A stretch of 64,000 nucleotides of DNA from NCBI GenBank assembly GCA_016714985.1, contig JADKBS010000005.1, positions 304,501-368,500 on the forward strand. Reading direction: 5' to 3'. Positions 1-8,660 of this stretch are shown piece by piece. Position 1 is the first letter of the stretch; every line of letters begins with the position of its first letter. A model generated the notes under the pieces. The model did no database searches, had not been told where the DNA came from, and was given only the letters and a program-made list of their open reading frames with translations. The position numbers and the translations under genes were made by a program. This stretch comes from Saprospiraceae bacterium (GTDB lineage: Bacteria > Bacteroidota > Bacteroidia > Chitinophagales > Saprospiraceae).

Positions 1-14
1 AAAATTGTAAATTT

Positions 15-1673
15 ATGCACAGCTCAAATCAACTCCACCTGCCTGAAAAAGGCTTTTTCGCAAATTTTAAGGAAGACATGCCCGCCAGTTTGGTGGTATT
101 TTTAGTGGCCACGCCACTCTGCTTGGGTATTGCTTTGGCATCGGGTGCCCCATTGTTTTCTGGCATTATAGCTGGAATTGTAGGCGGCATTGTAGTGGGC
201 TTGGTTAGTGGCGCACCTTTGGGCGTCAGCGGACCGGCGGCAGGCTTGGCGGTCATTGTCCTAAATGCCATTGCCACTTTGGGTTCGTGGGAGGCATTCT
301 TGCTTTCGGTGGTCATAGCGGGCATTCTGCAATTGGCACTTGGCTACCTCCGAGCGGGCATTATTGGCTATTACTTCCCTTCCTCCGTTATCAAAGGCAT
401 GCTGGCGGGCATTGGCCTTATCATCATTTTGAAGCAAATCCCTCATGCTTTTGGTTACGACGCTGTACCAGAAGGTGACGAAGCCTTTCTTCAGCCTGAC
501 AACCAAAACACGTTCAGCGAGCTGTCCAACATGCTGGACTTCATACAGCCGGGGGCGGTCATCGTCACTTTGGTTTCATTGGCTATCCTAGTATTATGGG
601 ACCAGCCCTTCATGAAAAAAATCAAGCTATTCCACTGGGTGCAAGGTCCGCTCGTGGCAGTAATTGCTGGCATTGTACTCAACCAATTGTTCTTGGTGGC
701 TATACCCAGCTTGGCGATAGGTGGCAAGCACTTGGTGCAATTGCCGGTGGCAGATGGAATCGGCAGCTTTTTGGGGCTGTTCTCGATGCCAGATTTTAGC
801 CAATTGACCAATGTGGCTGTCTATACCACAGCCTTTACCATTGCCATCATTGCCAGCCTTGAAACGCTCCTCTGCGTTGAAGCAACTGATAAGCTCGACC
901 CTTATAAACGGGTAACACCTACCAACAGGGAGTTGAAAGCCCAAGGCATTGGCAACATCATTTCAGGGTTGATTGGCGGCTTACCGGTGACGCAGGTAAT
1001 CGTCCGTAGTTCTGCAAACATTCAGTCGGGCGGTAAGACCAAGACTTCTGCAATCATGCACGGTGTTTTGATATTGGTTGCAGCTGTTTCCATACCTAAA
1101 CTGCTCAACCTCATCCCATTGGCTACCCTAGCTGCCATTCTTTTTGTGGTAGGCTATAAATTGGCCAAGCCGGCTCTGTTCTCGGCAATGTACCATTTGG
1201 GCTGGTACCAGTTCTTGCCGTTCCTGGTAACGGTGCTTGGCATCGTGTTCACCGACCTGCTCATCGGTATTGGCCTGGGCATGGCAGTAGCAGTGTTCAT
1301 CATTCTGTTGACCAACCTGAAAAATCCCTATTTCGCAGCAGAAGAGCCACATGCCGTTGGAGACCCGATACGCATCAAATTGTCAGAGGAGGTTTCCTTT
1401 TTGAACAAGGCCGCCATCCTTGAAACACTTGACCATATACCGGAGAACAGCAAAGTGGAGATAGATGCCACTAAATCAGTACACATTGATTACGATGTGT
1501 ATGAAATTATCCGGGAATTCGAAGAGAAAGCCAAGATGAGGAATATAGACCTGACACTGAAGGGATTTGCATCATTGCGTCAAGAAAATGATTCGGTGAA
1601 GCGGGTAAAACGGATATTCCGAAGGGTCAATCAAAAGCAATTTGCTGAGGAGGTAACGACTAAATTAAACTAA
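15..1673 (+). CDS. SulP family anion transporter (probable bicarbonate/sulfate permease)
   Basis: A 552-residue polytopic inner-membrane protein of the SulP (SLC26-like) family, which moves sulfate, bicarbonate or other anions. The first 430 or so residues are a run of hydrophobic helices rich in Gly and Ala, beginning with MPASLVVFLVATPLCLG near residue 22. The family-typical stretch around residues 320-340 (GLIGGLPVTQVIVRSSANI) is present. The last 100 residues form a short STAS-like domain (about 450-530). The ATG at 15 gives a normal SulP N-terminus, so the gene looks complete although it sits at the window edge. A beta-carbonic anhydrase follows 104 bp downstream on the same strand. SulP plus carbonic anhydrase is a recurring pairing, so bicarbonate is the likeliest substrate; sulfate cannot be excluded from sequence. 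Confidence 0.9.
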   Translation: MHSSNQLHLPEKGFFANFKEDMPASLVVFLVATPLCLGIALASGAPLFSGIIAGIVGGIVVGLVSGAPLGVSGPAAGLAVIVLNAIATLGSWEAFLLSVVIAGILQLALGYLRAGIIGYYFPSSVIKGMLAGIGLIIILKQIPHAFGYDAVPEGDEAFLQPDNQNTFSELSNMLDFIQPGAVIVTLVSLAILVLWDQPFMKKIKLFHWVQGPLVAVIAGIVLNQLFLVAIPSLAIGGKHLVQLPVADGIGSFLGLFSMPDFSQLTNVAVYTTAFTIAIIASLETLLCVEATDKLDPYKRVTPTNRELKAQGIGNIISGLIGGLPVTQVIVRSSANIQSGGKTKTSAIMHGVLILVAAVSIPKLLNLIPLATLAAILFVVGYKLAKPALFSAMYHLGWYQFLPFLVTVLGIVFTDLLIGIGLGMAVAVFIILLTNLKNPYFAAEEPHAVGDPIRIKLSEEVSFLNKAAILETLDHIPENSKVEIDATKSVHIDYDVYEIIREFEEKAKMRNIDLTLKGFASLRQENDSVKRVKRIFRRVNQKQFAEEVTTKLN

Positions 1674-1777
1674 TAATACCAACAACGCATGGGTGCCCAA
1701 CCTCCATTCCCAAAGTATTCTCGAATTGTTCATATGCATCGGGAATGGTGGTAAGGTTTCCATAAAAATCAAAAAAA

Positions 1778-2452
1778 ATGAGGACGCATACTAAAGAAAC
1801 TCAGCAAGAACTGACGCCACAATTGGCATTTGAAATCTTGAAACAAGGCAACGAACGGTTTGTGAGCAACCTGCATTACAACCGCAATTTGCTCCAGCAA
1901 GTGAACGATACCAGTGGTGGGCAATTCCCATTTGCCATCGTGCTCAGCTGCATTGACAGCCGCACCTCGGCAGAACTGATTTTCGATCAGGGCCTTGGCG
2001 ACATATTCAGCGCACGCATCGCTGGCAATGTGCTGAACGAAGACATACTTGGCAGCATGGAATTCGCCTGCAACGTGGCTGGCTCGAAGCTCATCGTGGT
2101 GTTGGGCCACTCCAAATGTGGAGCCGTGAAAGGGGCTTGCAGCCATGTGGAAATGGGCCACCTGACCGCATTACTCGAAAAGATTCAGCCTGCGGTTGAG
2201 AGAATTGACTCGAAGAACCTTCAAATTTCATTCGATGAAAAAGTTGAAGAAGTTGCAAGTGAAAACGTGAAGCTTCAAATGAAGGACATCTTCCGCCGCA
2301 GCTCCATCCTCCGCAACCTTTTCAAAGAAGGCAAAATCGGCTTGGTCGGTGGCATGTACAGCGTTGAATCGGGTGTGGTTGAGTTCTTTGAACCTAAATT
2401 CCACGAAATCGGTCAGGACGAAATCCAGGTAGAAGAAGAATTGACAATTTGA
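1778..2452 (+). CDS. beta-class carbonic anhydrase
   Basis: A 224-residue cytosolic enzyme interconverting CO2 and bicarbonate. The beta-class zinc site is plain: CIDSR gives Cys58 with the Asp60/Arg62 dyad, and GHSKCGAV gives His111 and Cys114. The segment ARIAGNVLNEDILGSMEFA between them is also family-typical. No signal peptide is visible. It lies directly after the SulP transporter on the same strand, with only 104 bp between and no obvious terminator, so the two are probably co-transcribed and act together in bicarbonate supply or pH control. Length is normal for the family. Confidence 0.95.
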   Translation: MRTHTKETQQELTPQLAFEILKQGNERFVSNLHYNRNLLQQVNDTSGGQFPFAIVLSCIDSRTSAELIFDQGLGDIFSARIAGNVLNEDILGSMEFACNVAGSKLIVVLGHSKCGAVKGACSHVEMGHLTALLEKIQPAVERIDSKNLQISFDEKVEEVASENVKLQMKDIFRRSSILRNLFKEGKIGLVGGMYSVESGVVEFFEPKFHEIGQDEIQVEEELTI

Positions 2453-2545
2453 TCATAAATGTCTAAGATGTAAGTCCAAAATCCTGTGTTTTTACAAAGT
2501 TGGTCTATAGAAATGGGTGGTTGCTACGGCACTGCCCATTTTATT

Positions 2546-3271
2546 TTAACCCAATACTTCTTCCAGTACTTCATGCGAACGCACAGGCGGGAAGTTTTCG
2601 ATGTGCAGTTTGTAATAGTTCAAAAGTGATTTCAAAAGGCTGCGCCGCTCTTCCCGGTCAAAAAGAACTTCGTGGCATCGCTCCATCGGCAGGATTAGCA
2701 ACTGATAAAACTTGCCAGCTGCGAGTTGTTCCAAACTATGCTGGTGCAACGGTTTGAACTCCGTGAACATCCCTTCCTGTAGGTCGAAGAAGGGTGTCTC
2801 ATCGCTGTAATCCCCACCCGGCAGAAAGCCGAGGTACTCGGCCAAATGCACCATAAAATGCAGGTGCAGGTTGGCGATGGAGTGGGGTGTTTCATCCAAA
2901 TAGACAAAATTGCGGAGCAAAAAATCAAACAGGTTCGGCTGTGCCTCGTGGCCCTGAATCCCGTTCCGGGCGACTTCTATCATGAAAACTCCGACCGAGC
3001 TTCGACGAATATCGAATGGGATGGCCTGGAAAACATGGTAGGGCTTCACCTCCTTCAATCGGGTCAGGTCGTGCCCGTCCTTTTCATATGCCACGAGTTC
3101 AATGGGCGTCATAGGCTGCAATAAGCCTGCACTGACCGTAGGCCGCTGGGAGCGCACCCCGCTCACGATGTACGAACGCATGCCCTTTTCCTCCGTGAAA
3201 ACGTCAACGATGACGCTTGTCTCTGAGTATTTTTTCGACTTGAAAACAATGCCGAGGGTCTTTATGAGCAC
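2546..3271 (-). CDS. recO: DNA repair protein RecO
   Basis: A 241-residue RecO protein, the RecFOR-pathway mediator that helps load RecA onto SSB-coated single-stranded DNA. The N-terminal OB-fold is recognisable (ends LIKTLGIVFKSKKYSET, then EKGMRSYIVSGVRS), followed by the helical C-terminal domain with FLLRNFVYLDE and a characteristic HFMVHLAEYLGFLPGG segment. The CxxC zinc-binding pairs found in many RecO proteins are not present. The start is a GTG at 3271; no better ATG lies in frame. A dispersed repeat built on attgcgga lies immediately upstream (3275-3306). The gene converges with the carbonic anhydrase gene. Confidence 0.92.
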   Translation of the reverse strand: MLIKTLGIVFKSKKYSETSVIVDVFTEEKGMRSYIVSGVRSQRPTVSAGLLQPMTPIELVAYEKDGHDLTRLKEVKPYHVFQAIPFDIRRSSVGVFMIEVARNGIQGHEAQPNLFDFLLRNFVYLDETPHSIANLHLHFMVHLAEYLGFLPGGDYSDETPFFDLQEGMFTEFKPLHQHSLEQLAAGKFYQLLILPMERCHEVLFDREERRSLLKSLLNYYKLHIENFPPVRSHEVLEEVLG

Positions 3272-3274
3272 TTT

Positions 3275-3306
3275 CGATTGCGGATTTGGGATTGCGGATT
3301 GCGGAA
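3275..3306. repeat. short dispersed phrase repeat (attgcgga type)
   Basis: Three imperfect tandem units built on gattgcggat lie directly before the GTG start of recO. The same phrase, with its inverted partner arm, occurs inside argS at 46310-46366. Here only one arm is evident. Confidence 0.6.
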
Positions 3307-3733
3307 CTTGACCCGAAACCTCGGGATTGGAGCCGCCGCTTTACTGCACATCCCGGAGTTTGTCGGCTGTGGCTTGACGAGCGCCAGATTCCTGAAAATC
3401 ATAATCTTCGGAAATCTTAGGTCAAATGCTTGTTGCAGGAAATTTGAACCTAGTATGGCATTCGGGGTAGTAACAAAGGTAGCCAAGTTTCCGTCATTTG
3501 GAAAATATGGATGAGCGCATTTCCACAAAGGGTTTTGTGAAACAAAAGTTAAAAAAGCCGCCATTCGTCGAGAAAACGCCTACGAACAGGCATCCTGATT
3601 TGGAATGAGGCAACCCTAAGGGCATACATTTGTCCATCACTCGAAAGAAATCACCTAACACATAGCGTGGCAGCGGACATTGAAAGATGGGCCGCTGCCT
3701 CCCCAAAAAGCAAGAATCATCAATTAAATTAAA

Positions 3734-4159
3734 ATGAAAACGTCTGCATTTATTCTGTTGCTTTCATTATTCGCAAACCTGAGTTTTGGCCGCCTCGCCA
3801 GCGATACTATTCCGGTTGGAAAGATTTATGAGCAATTCAACAACAGTTGCCGTGATGGGCTGAACATCTGTCTCATCGGTGATTGGATGAATATTGGCGA
3901 AGTTCCACATGTCAACGGTTTTGCATCGTTGAGCATGTACGGCAGCGGTAAGTTCGAGGGGCTTGATGCGAATGGCAAGCGTGTCTGTGGCACTTATGAA
4001 ATTTCAAAAGACAGCTTGACCTTGGTGTTTCACAAAATCTGTGAAAAAACAGGTGTTGATCTTGGCACCTTAACAGCAAAAATAGAACTGGTGGACGGGC
4101 ACATGCTGTCCTTGAACCTGCCCGATGAAATAGGCGGCAAACAGTTCTTCATTCAATAA
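3734..4159 (+). CDS. small secreted protein of unknown function
   Basis: A 141-residue protein with a clear signal peptide (MKTSAFILLLSLFANLSFG, cleaved near residue 19). The mature part looks beta-rich, with GDWMNIGEVPHVNGFASLSMYGSGKF and a GTYEISKDSLTLVFHKI segment that resembles lipocalin-like or copper-resistance-type small beta-barrel domains in which a response is tested against a threshold. It has four cysteines (in NSCRDGLNICL, RVCG and KICEK). No family is assigned with confidence. A rho-independent terminator follows at 4251-4280, and the gene converges with the CotH-like gene. Confidence 0.7.
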   Translation: MKTSAFILLLSLFANLSFGRLASDTIPVGKIYEQFNNSCRDGLNICLIGDWMNIGEVPHVNGFASLSMYGSGKFEGLDANGKRVCGTYEISKDSLTLVFHKICEKTGVDLGTLTAKIELVDGHMLSLNLPDEIGGKQFFIQ

Positions 4160-4250
4160 GGGTGAAAGCCTACGGCCATTGTGGCCAAAAAGGGACAACT
4201 TTTTACCGAAACAAAGAAATTGAGTAGTGTAAAATAGCCATTTACGAGAG

Positions 4251-4280
4251 AGGGCGTCCCAAATGGACGCCCTTTTGTTT
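4251..4280 (+). terminator. rho-independent terminator
   Basis: A 9 bp perfect stem agggcgtcc/ggacgccct (4251-4259 and 4265-4273) with a five-base loop is followed by tttgtttt. It terminates the gene ending at 4159; the T-tract is only on the plus-strand side. Confidence 0.75.
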
Positions 4281-4286
4281 TAGGCT

Positions 4287-5921
4287 TCAATACTTGACCA
4301 ACTTGCCAGATTTCGTGGGTGCTTCGCCAATTTTCACCCTGTAAAAATAAATTCCAATGGGGAGTTGACTGGCATCCCACTTTAGCCTTACTACTTTTTT
4401 GGCGCTGAAAAATCCTTTTTCGAAATGAACCTGCCTTCCCATGGCATCGTAAATTTCCAAACTTACCCGCTGGTAACCCACCACGTCCATCCAGAAGTTG
4501 ACTTCGTCGGTGAACAAGGTTGGCCTCACCTTCAGCCCCCCAATCGGCGGCTCTACTATTTCCACGGTATCCACAAGCTCGGCCATGGCCCCATCCATCC
4601 AATCTAAGCGGTCGGAGAGCCAAGTGCGCATGCGGAGAACCTCGCCGTGGTAGCTGCCCGTCACAACGGGGTTGGGCCATACGTACTCGTTTAGGGTGGG
4701 CCACCGTTGAAAATTGCGTTGGGCGGGCTGTTGGAGCATGGTTTCCAAGGAGTCCACCAAATGCAAAATATGGTCGTCGCTGTAAACACCGGCCCTTAGT
4801 TCGAACCAACGTTCCTTCATCTCCTTTACAAAAGTGGGTTCATTGAACAGCTTGTTCCACCAGAAATGCACCACCCAAAAATCACCGGGGCAAACTTGGT
4901 TGAAGTCAATGGCCCAACCCTTGAAATCCGGGCCGATGCAATAGTCCACGTTGCTGAACCCAAGGTTGAAATCCCAAACCGGGCCGAGGTGCAAGCGGTT
5001 GTCCACGCTGTCACGGTCTTTGTGCATATAAGTGCTGAGGCGGTAGCCATCCACGTTCCGACTGATTTCCTGCACGAAAATCATGTTAATGACGGACTCT
5101 ACATCGAGTATGGAGCGGTAGCCATTGATGGGGTCGGCAAAGTTGGATGAGCCCATAATGTCCTCAAAATCAGCGATATAGTTTTGGATATACGTTTTTT
5201 GCGCCGATGTGATTTCGTCCGGCTTTGGGTAGTGGTATTGGTAAATGGTGCCACCAGGCTGGCCACCAGGCATGGCAGGATAGGCAGAAGGAAACCCATC
5301 GGAAACCGCTCCATCGAACTTGTCGAACTTGATGATATAGCCGCCCGTCACGTCATCGCCTGTATTCTCATCGGGGTCGAGCTTGCTGATGTCCACCCGG
5401 TTCTTGTCCCTTTTTATTTTTTCGGTGAAAACATAGACGCCACGGTAGTCGCCATTGATGATCACCTCGCAGTAGCGTACCCTTGGGGCGTAGGGCATGA
5501 TCCAACTTGCCAGGGTAAATGCAAGTGCATTGCGCATCAGTGTCTTGTCGCTGTATGGACCGTGCAGAATCCAGTCGTTTTCTTTGGGGAATCCAAGGAC
5601 GGAAACATCATTGGAGGAACCGTCGATATTTTGGGTCTCCATTGCAAAATTGTTCTTCGGGAACCACTGTGAACTGCTGCCCCTGATTTCGATGCCGATT
5701 TGCCCATCGTAGTCGTTGAAGGGGTTGTTGATATGATTGGTGGCCCCATCGCCGTTCCAAATGACGCCAAGGTGTGCGGTTCGCTTGGGTTCATCCACGA
5801 TTTCTTGCCCATTTTCGGTTTCGATAATGAAAATGGGGAGGTTGGAGGTGGTGAAGGTTTGGGAAAAAAGGTTCAAGACCGTGAAACTGGCCAGCACCAA
5901 CAACAATAGCTTATTTTTCAT
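4287..5921 (-). CDS. CotH kinase family protein with T9SS sorting domain
   Basis: A secreted 544-residue protein starting with signal peptide MKNKLLLLVLASFTVLNLFS. An upstream in-frame ATG at 5969 would add 16 residues ahead of the signal peptide and is less likely. The central part matches the CotH-type kinase-like fold: GDYRGVYVFTEKIKRDKNRV near residue 160 and HLGPVWDFNLGFSNVDY near residue 310 are its signature segments. CotH proteins can phosphorylate other proteins, but activity here is not shown by sequence alone. The last 85 residues form a T9SS type A sorting domain (VRPTLFTDEVNFWMD ... IYDAMGRQV ... PIGIYFYRVKI ... KSGKLVKY), implying export across the outer membrane. Confidence 0.88.
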   Translation of the reverse strand: MKNKLLLLVLASFTVLNLFSQTFTTSNLPIFIIETENGQEIVDEPKRTAHLGVIWNGDGATNHINNPFNDYDGQIGIEIRGSSSQWFPKNNFAMETQNIDGSSNDVSVLGFPKENDWILHGPYSDKTLMRNALAFTLASWIMPYAPRVRYCEVIINGDYRGVYVFTEKIKRDKNRVDISKLDPDENTGDDVTGGYIIKFDKFDGAVSDGFPSAYPAMPGGQPGGTIYQYHYPKPDEITSAQKTYIQNYIADFEDIMGSSNFADPINGYRSILDVESVINMIFVQEISRNVDGYRLSTYMHKDRDSVDNRLHLGPVWDFNLGFSNVDYCIGPDFKGWAIDFNQVCPGDFWVVHFWWNKLFNEPTFVKEMKERWFELRAGVYSDDHILHLVDSLETMLQQPAQRNFQRWPTLNEYVWPNPVVTGSYHGEVLRMRTWLSDRLDWMDGAMAELVDTVEIVEPPIGGLKVRPTLFTDEVNFWMDVVGYQRVSLEIYDAMGRQVHFEKGFFSAKKVVRLKWDASQLPIGIYFYRVKIGEAPTKSGKLVKY

Positions 5922-6086
5922 TGAAACATTTTTTTGGTCAGATGATAGCTGAGATTTGGCAGAATTCAAAAGAACTGGTTGTCCGTAAAGCCGCCGTTTG
6001 GCAACAACAGTCTTAGGTAGCCAACATCCTGCTCGACTTTTTCTTCCTTTCTCTCTGCGGTCAGTACGATGTTTTTTTTAAATCTC

Positions 6087-6215
6087 GTAACCGCTTAATA
6101 GAGGGTGTTTTTTGGGGGCAATTGAAATTTTTCCCAAAAAAACGCTCCAAAATATGGGGAGAGAGAAAAAATTCAATTTTTTTTTCACTCTTCCCGCACC
6201 TTCTTAAGCAGAAGC
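6087..6215 (+). repeat. double-hairpin dispersed element, copy 1
   Basis: About 129 bp bounded by gtaaccgctta and the inverted ttaagcagaagc. Inside are two hairpins in the order A then B: A has T-run/G-run arms around an ttgaaa loop, B has gggagagag/cactcttccc arms around an aattcaatt-like centre. The layout matches copies at 22741, 29575 and 39367. This copy is the most degenerate. It separates the 3' end of the downstream oxidoreductase gene from the 5' end of the CotH gene. Confidence 0.75.
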
Positions 6216-6259
6216 AAAATTTCTTCAAAGCTACAAAAATGGACAAATGTTTCAGGAAC

Positions 6260-7243
6260 TCAATCCGTCGGATAAACAATCCCTGCCTCCCTGCGCACCC
6301 AGTCCATGGTCTCCATCAGCAACAAACTGAAATCGAGTGGCAGTTTTTCGCTTTCCTTTTTTCCTTGACGCAGGCAGTCGTTCACTTCCAATATCTCATG
6401 GTAGTAGCCCCAGCCTGTGATTGGCAAGTGCAAGCTTTCCGATTCTTTGTCATAAAATGAAATAGACAGGTCTTGCGGGTTGATAAAGCGGTTGTGGAGC
6501 TGGATGGTACCTGTTTCACCATATAAATATGCTTCGATTTGCGTTTTTACCACCAGTGAGCAGTCCAGCACGGCAAGGCGGTTTCCGGGGTATTCAAACA
6601 GCATGGCGCAGCTGTCGTCAGCGCCGGATTGGTTCTTGGTGGCGGTGGCTTTGATGGCGGTTGGCTTGCCCCAGAGCCAAGTGGCGAGGAAAATCGTGTA
6701 AATGCCCACATCCAACAGGGCACCGCCACCCAGGGCAGGGTTGAACACCCGGTGCGCTTGGGGGAAGTCGGCCTTGAAGCCAAAATCGGCCCGGATAGTC
6801 TTCAAATCACCAATATAGCCGGAGTTTACGAGCCGAATTGCTTCTTCAAAGCCGGGGATGAACCTCGTCCAGATGGCCTCCATTAGGAACACACCGTTTG
6901 CCCGGGCACAGTCCACCATGCGTTGCACCTCCCTCGTGTTCATGGCGAACGGTTTTTCGCAAAGAACAGCAATGCCTTTTTCAAGGCATAAGATAGTATG
7001 CTCGCAATGCCCAACATGGGGCGAGGCGATATAGACCACATCGAGGTCGGGGCAGTCGAGCAGGGCCTCATAGCTGCCAAAGGCGTGCGCTGCGCCATAC
7101 TCCTGGGCAAAACCACTTGCCCGTTCCAAGGAGCGGGAGCCGACGGCATGCAGTTTTGCGCCAGTTACCAATTTTAGGTCGTGGGCAAATTTGTGGGAGA
7201 TGCGGCCCGGAGCGAGTATGCCCCAATTGATCGTTGTTTTCAT
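6260..7243 (-). CDS. Gfo/Idh/MocA family oxidoreductase
   Basis: A 327-residue NAD(P)-dependent dehydrogenase of the Gfo/Idh/MocA family, no signal peptide, so cytosolic. The Rossmann N-terminus reads WGILAPGRISHKFAHDL, and the family motif EKPFAMN supplies the catalytic-site Lys-Pro near residue 95. The C-terminal beta-sheet domain carries GGGALLDVGIYTI, which is close to the dihydrodiol/xylose dehydrogenase subgroup. The start is set at 7243, where the protein begins with MKTTINWG; the open frame runs further upstream to 7405, but that part is translated from an inserted repeat element and is not credible as protein. The substrate is unknown. Confidence 0.9.
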   Translation of the reverse strand: MKTTINWGILAPGRISHKFAHDLKLVTGAKLHAVGSRSLERASGFAQEYGAAHAFGSYEALLDCPDLDVVYIASPHVGHCEHTILCLEKGIAVLCEKPFAMNTREVQRMVDCARANGVFLMEAIWTRFIPGFEEAIRLVNSGYIGDLKTIRADFGFKADFPQAHRVFNPALGGGALLDVGIYTIFLATWLWGKPTAIKATATKNQSGADDSCAMLFEYPGNRLAVLDCSLVVKTQIEAYLYGETGTIQLHNRFINPQDLSISFYDKESESLHLPITGWGYYHEILEVNDCLRQGKKESEKLPLDFSLLLMETMDWVRREAGIVYPTD

Positions 7244-7264
7244 TACAAATCGTATTTTATCATG

Positions 7265-7439
7265 TAGGGCTTTCCTATAAAAATAAATGACCTGTTTTTT
7301 GGCAAATCTCGGTACTTTTCGAGAGGCGGGGGTATCAAAGCCCCGCTGTTCCGGAACAGCGGGGCTTTGATACCCCCGCCTCTCGAAGGAACCTCTGCTA
7401 TTCAATCTTCCAGCATGCGATTTTTATAGGAAAGCCCTT
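7265..7439. mobile_element. MITE-like element with 70 bp perfect palindrome
   Basis: A 175 bp non-coding unit. Its ends carry perfect 19 bp inverted repeats (agggctttcctataaaaat at 7266-7284 and its complement at 7420-7438). It is flanked by identical 10 bp direct repeats ttttatcatg at 7255-7264 and 7440-7449, as expected of a target-site duplication. The middle is a perfect 70 bp palindrome at 7318-7387 centred on ttccggaa. No transposase is encoded, so it would be non-autonomous. It lies 22 bp upstream of the start codon of the minus-strand oxidoreductase gene, where it must affect the leader or promoter. Confidence 0.8.
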
Positions 7440-7551
7440 TTTTATCATGAACGACGGCGAAAATACTATCCTAATAACAACCAGTAGGGATTAATGCCGC
7501 AGGAAATGGCATAATTTTTCCGAGAGGTCAAGTCCAGCCCAAAATATTGAA

Positions 7552-7559
7552 TATTTTTG
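7552..7559 (+). promoter_or_regulatory. possible -7 promoter box (TATTTTTG)
   Basis: Matches the Bacteroidota TAnnTTTG -7 consensus 70 bp before the GTG start at 7630. No convincing TTTG box is seen at the expected upstream spacing, so this is weak. Confidence 0.3.
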
Positions 7560-7629
7560 CGTTATCGAAAAAGCACACACTACGCACACTTGAGCCTCCC
7601 GCTGCAGTCCACCTTTAAGCTCAATAACA

Positions 7630-8382
7630 GTGAGAAAAACTATCACGGCATTCGTTCCGGCAATCTTCCTTTGCCAGGTGCTTCTTGGGCAGTATCCTTC
7701 GGATACAGTTTTCACGCATGTCGCAGTAATGCCCAGCTTTGGCGATTGTGCCTCGCTAATTGATGACCCTGAAGCCCGTAAGAAGTGCTCGGACCAAGCC
7801 CTTGTCCAGTTCCTGTCAATGCACCTTGTCTATCCGGAAGAAGCAGTTGTCAGCAAGGTAGAAGGCACTGTTTACGTGAATTTCATCGTGGATGAAAAAG
7901 GCACAGTGCAGTCGCCTTACTTGCTCATGGACATTGGAAGTGGCTGTGGGGAAGCCGCTTTGCAGGTTGTGAAATCAATGCCACCTTGGGAACCAGGCCT
8001 TCAGAACGGACACCCAGCGAAGGTGAAACTCAACTTGCCAATACAGTTCTCACTTAGGAAGTCGGATTCTTCAGAGCGGTACAGCATCACCTGGGGCGAC
8101 ATAGTCGGTGACACCATTTCTTCAGAACAACTTCAGCGCAACCTTTCCTACAGTGTGTACGTCAGAGGACCGGAGGGCGATAACCGTTACCTTGACCAAC
8201 TTGGTTTTTCCTACCTAAATGGCAAAAAAGCTTATTCGGCAATTAGCAGGGGAGGTGTCGGAGAGGAAATGGCCAGCCTCATTCAGAAAATAAAAGGTGG
8301 GGGCAGTTTTACCATATCGGCATCCGTTCAAGAGAACGGCCATTTCGTGGATGTATCGAGAACCTTTCAGATTTTGGAGTGA
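7630..8382 (+). CDS. secreted TonB C-terminal-like domain protein
   Basis: A 250-residue protein starting at a GTG codon that gives a good signal peptide (MRKTITAFVPAIFLCQVLLGQ). Residues 60-145 resemble the TonB C-terminal fold: LVYPEEAVVSKVEGTVYVNF, VDEKGTVQSPYLLMDIG, CGEAALQVVKSMPPWEPG and NGHPAKVKLNLPIQF are the usual signature segments of stand-alone TonB-C proteins in Bacteroidota. Unlike true TonB there is no membrane anchor with a proline-rich linker. The remaining 100 residues are not assigned. Such proteins are periplasmic; a role in energising or regulating outer-membrane transport is inference. Confidence 0.75.
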   Translation: MRKTITAFVPAIFLCQVLLGQYPSDTVFTHVAVMPSFGDCASLIDDPEARKKCSDQALVQFLSMHLVYPEEAVVSKVEGTVYVNFIVDEKGTVQSPYLLMDIGSGCGEAALQVVKSMPPWEPGLQNGHPAKVKLNLPIQFSLRKSDSSERYSITWGDIVGDTISSEQLQRNLSYSVYVRGPEGDNRYLDQLGFSYLNGKKAYSAISRGGVGEEMASLIQKIKGGGSFTISASVQENGHFVDVSRTFQILE

Positions 8383-8660
8383 GCACCATCCTTATTTTAT
8401 AGCATCCATTTTTTATGCATAAAAGAACTATGTGAATTTGAATACACTATATGTGCCTTTGATTTTTACCTTTGCCCGATGAACAAAGCAAGGACTTAAC
8501 ACCTTTGCTTTAATTGGCATGACCTGTTTGAAAACTAGGGTATTGTAGAAAGTACATCAGGTGAAAAATTGGGCGAAAATCTACTCCACAATTTTGCTTT
8601 TCTTGTTTTCAATCGGCTTGTTACCATCTCATTTATCATCTAAAAAAAATTAAATTTAAC

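Noticed and set aside
7244..7405. N-terminal extension of the oxidoreductase
   Set aside because: The added residues are translated from the palindrome element; the family N-terminus starts at 7243.
8383..8660. Possible RNA gene in the gap before the OmpA-family gene
   Set aside because: No stable fold, tRNA-like or riboswitch-like pattern was seen; only loose TTTG and TACCTTTG matches with wrong spacing.
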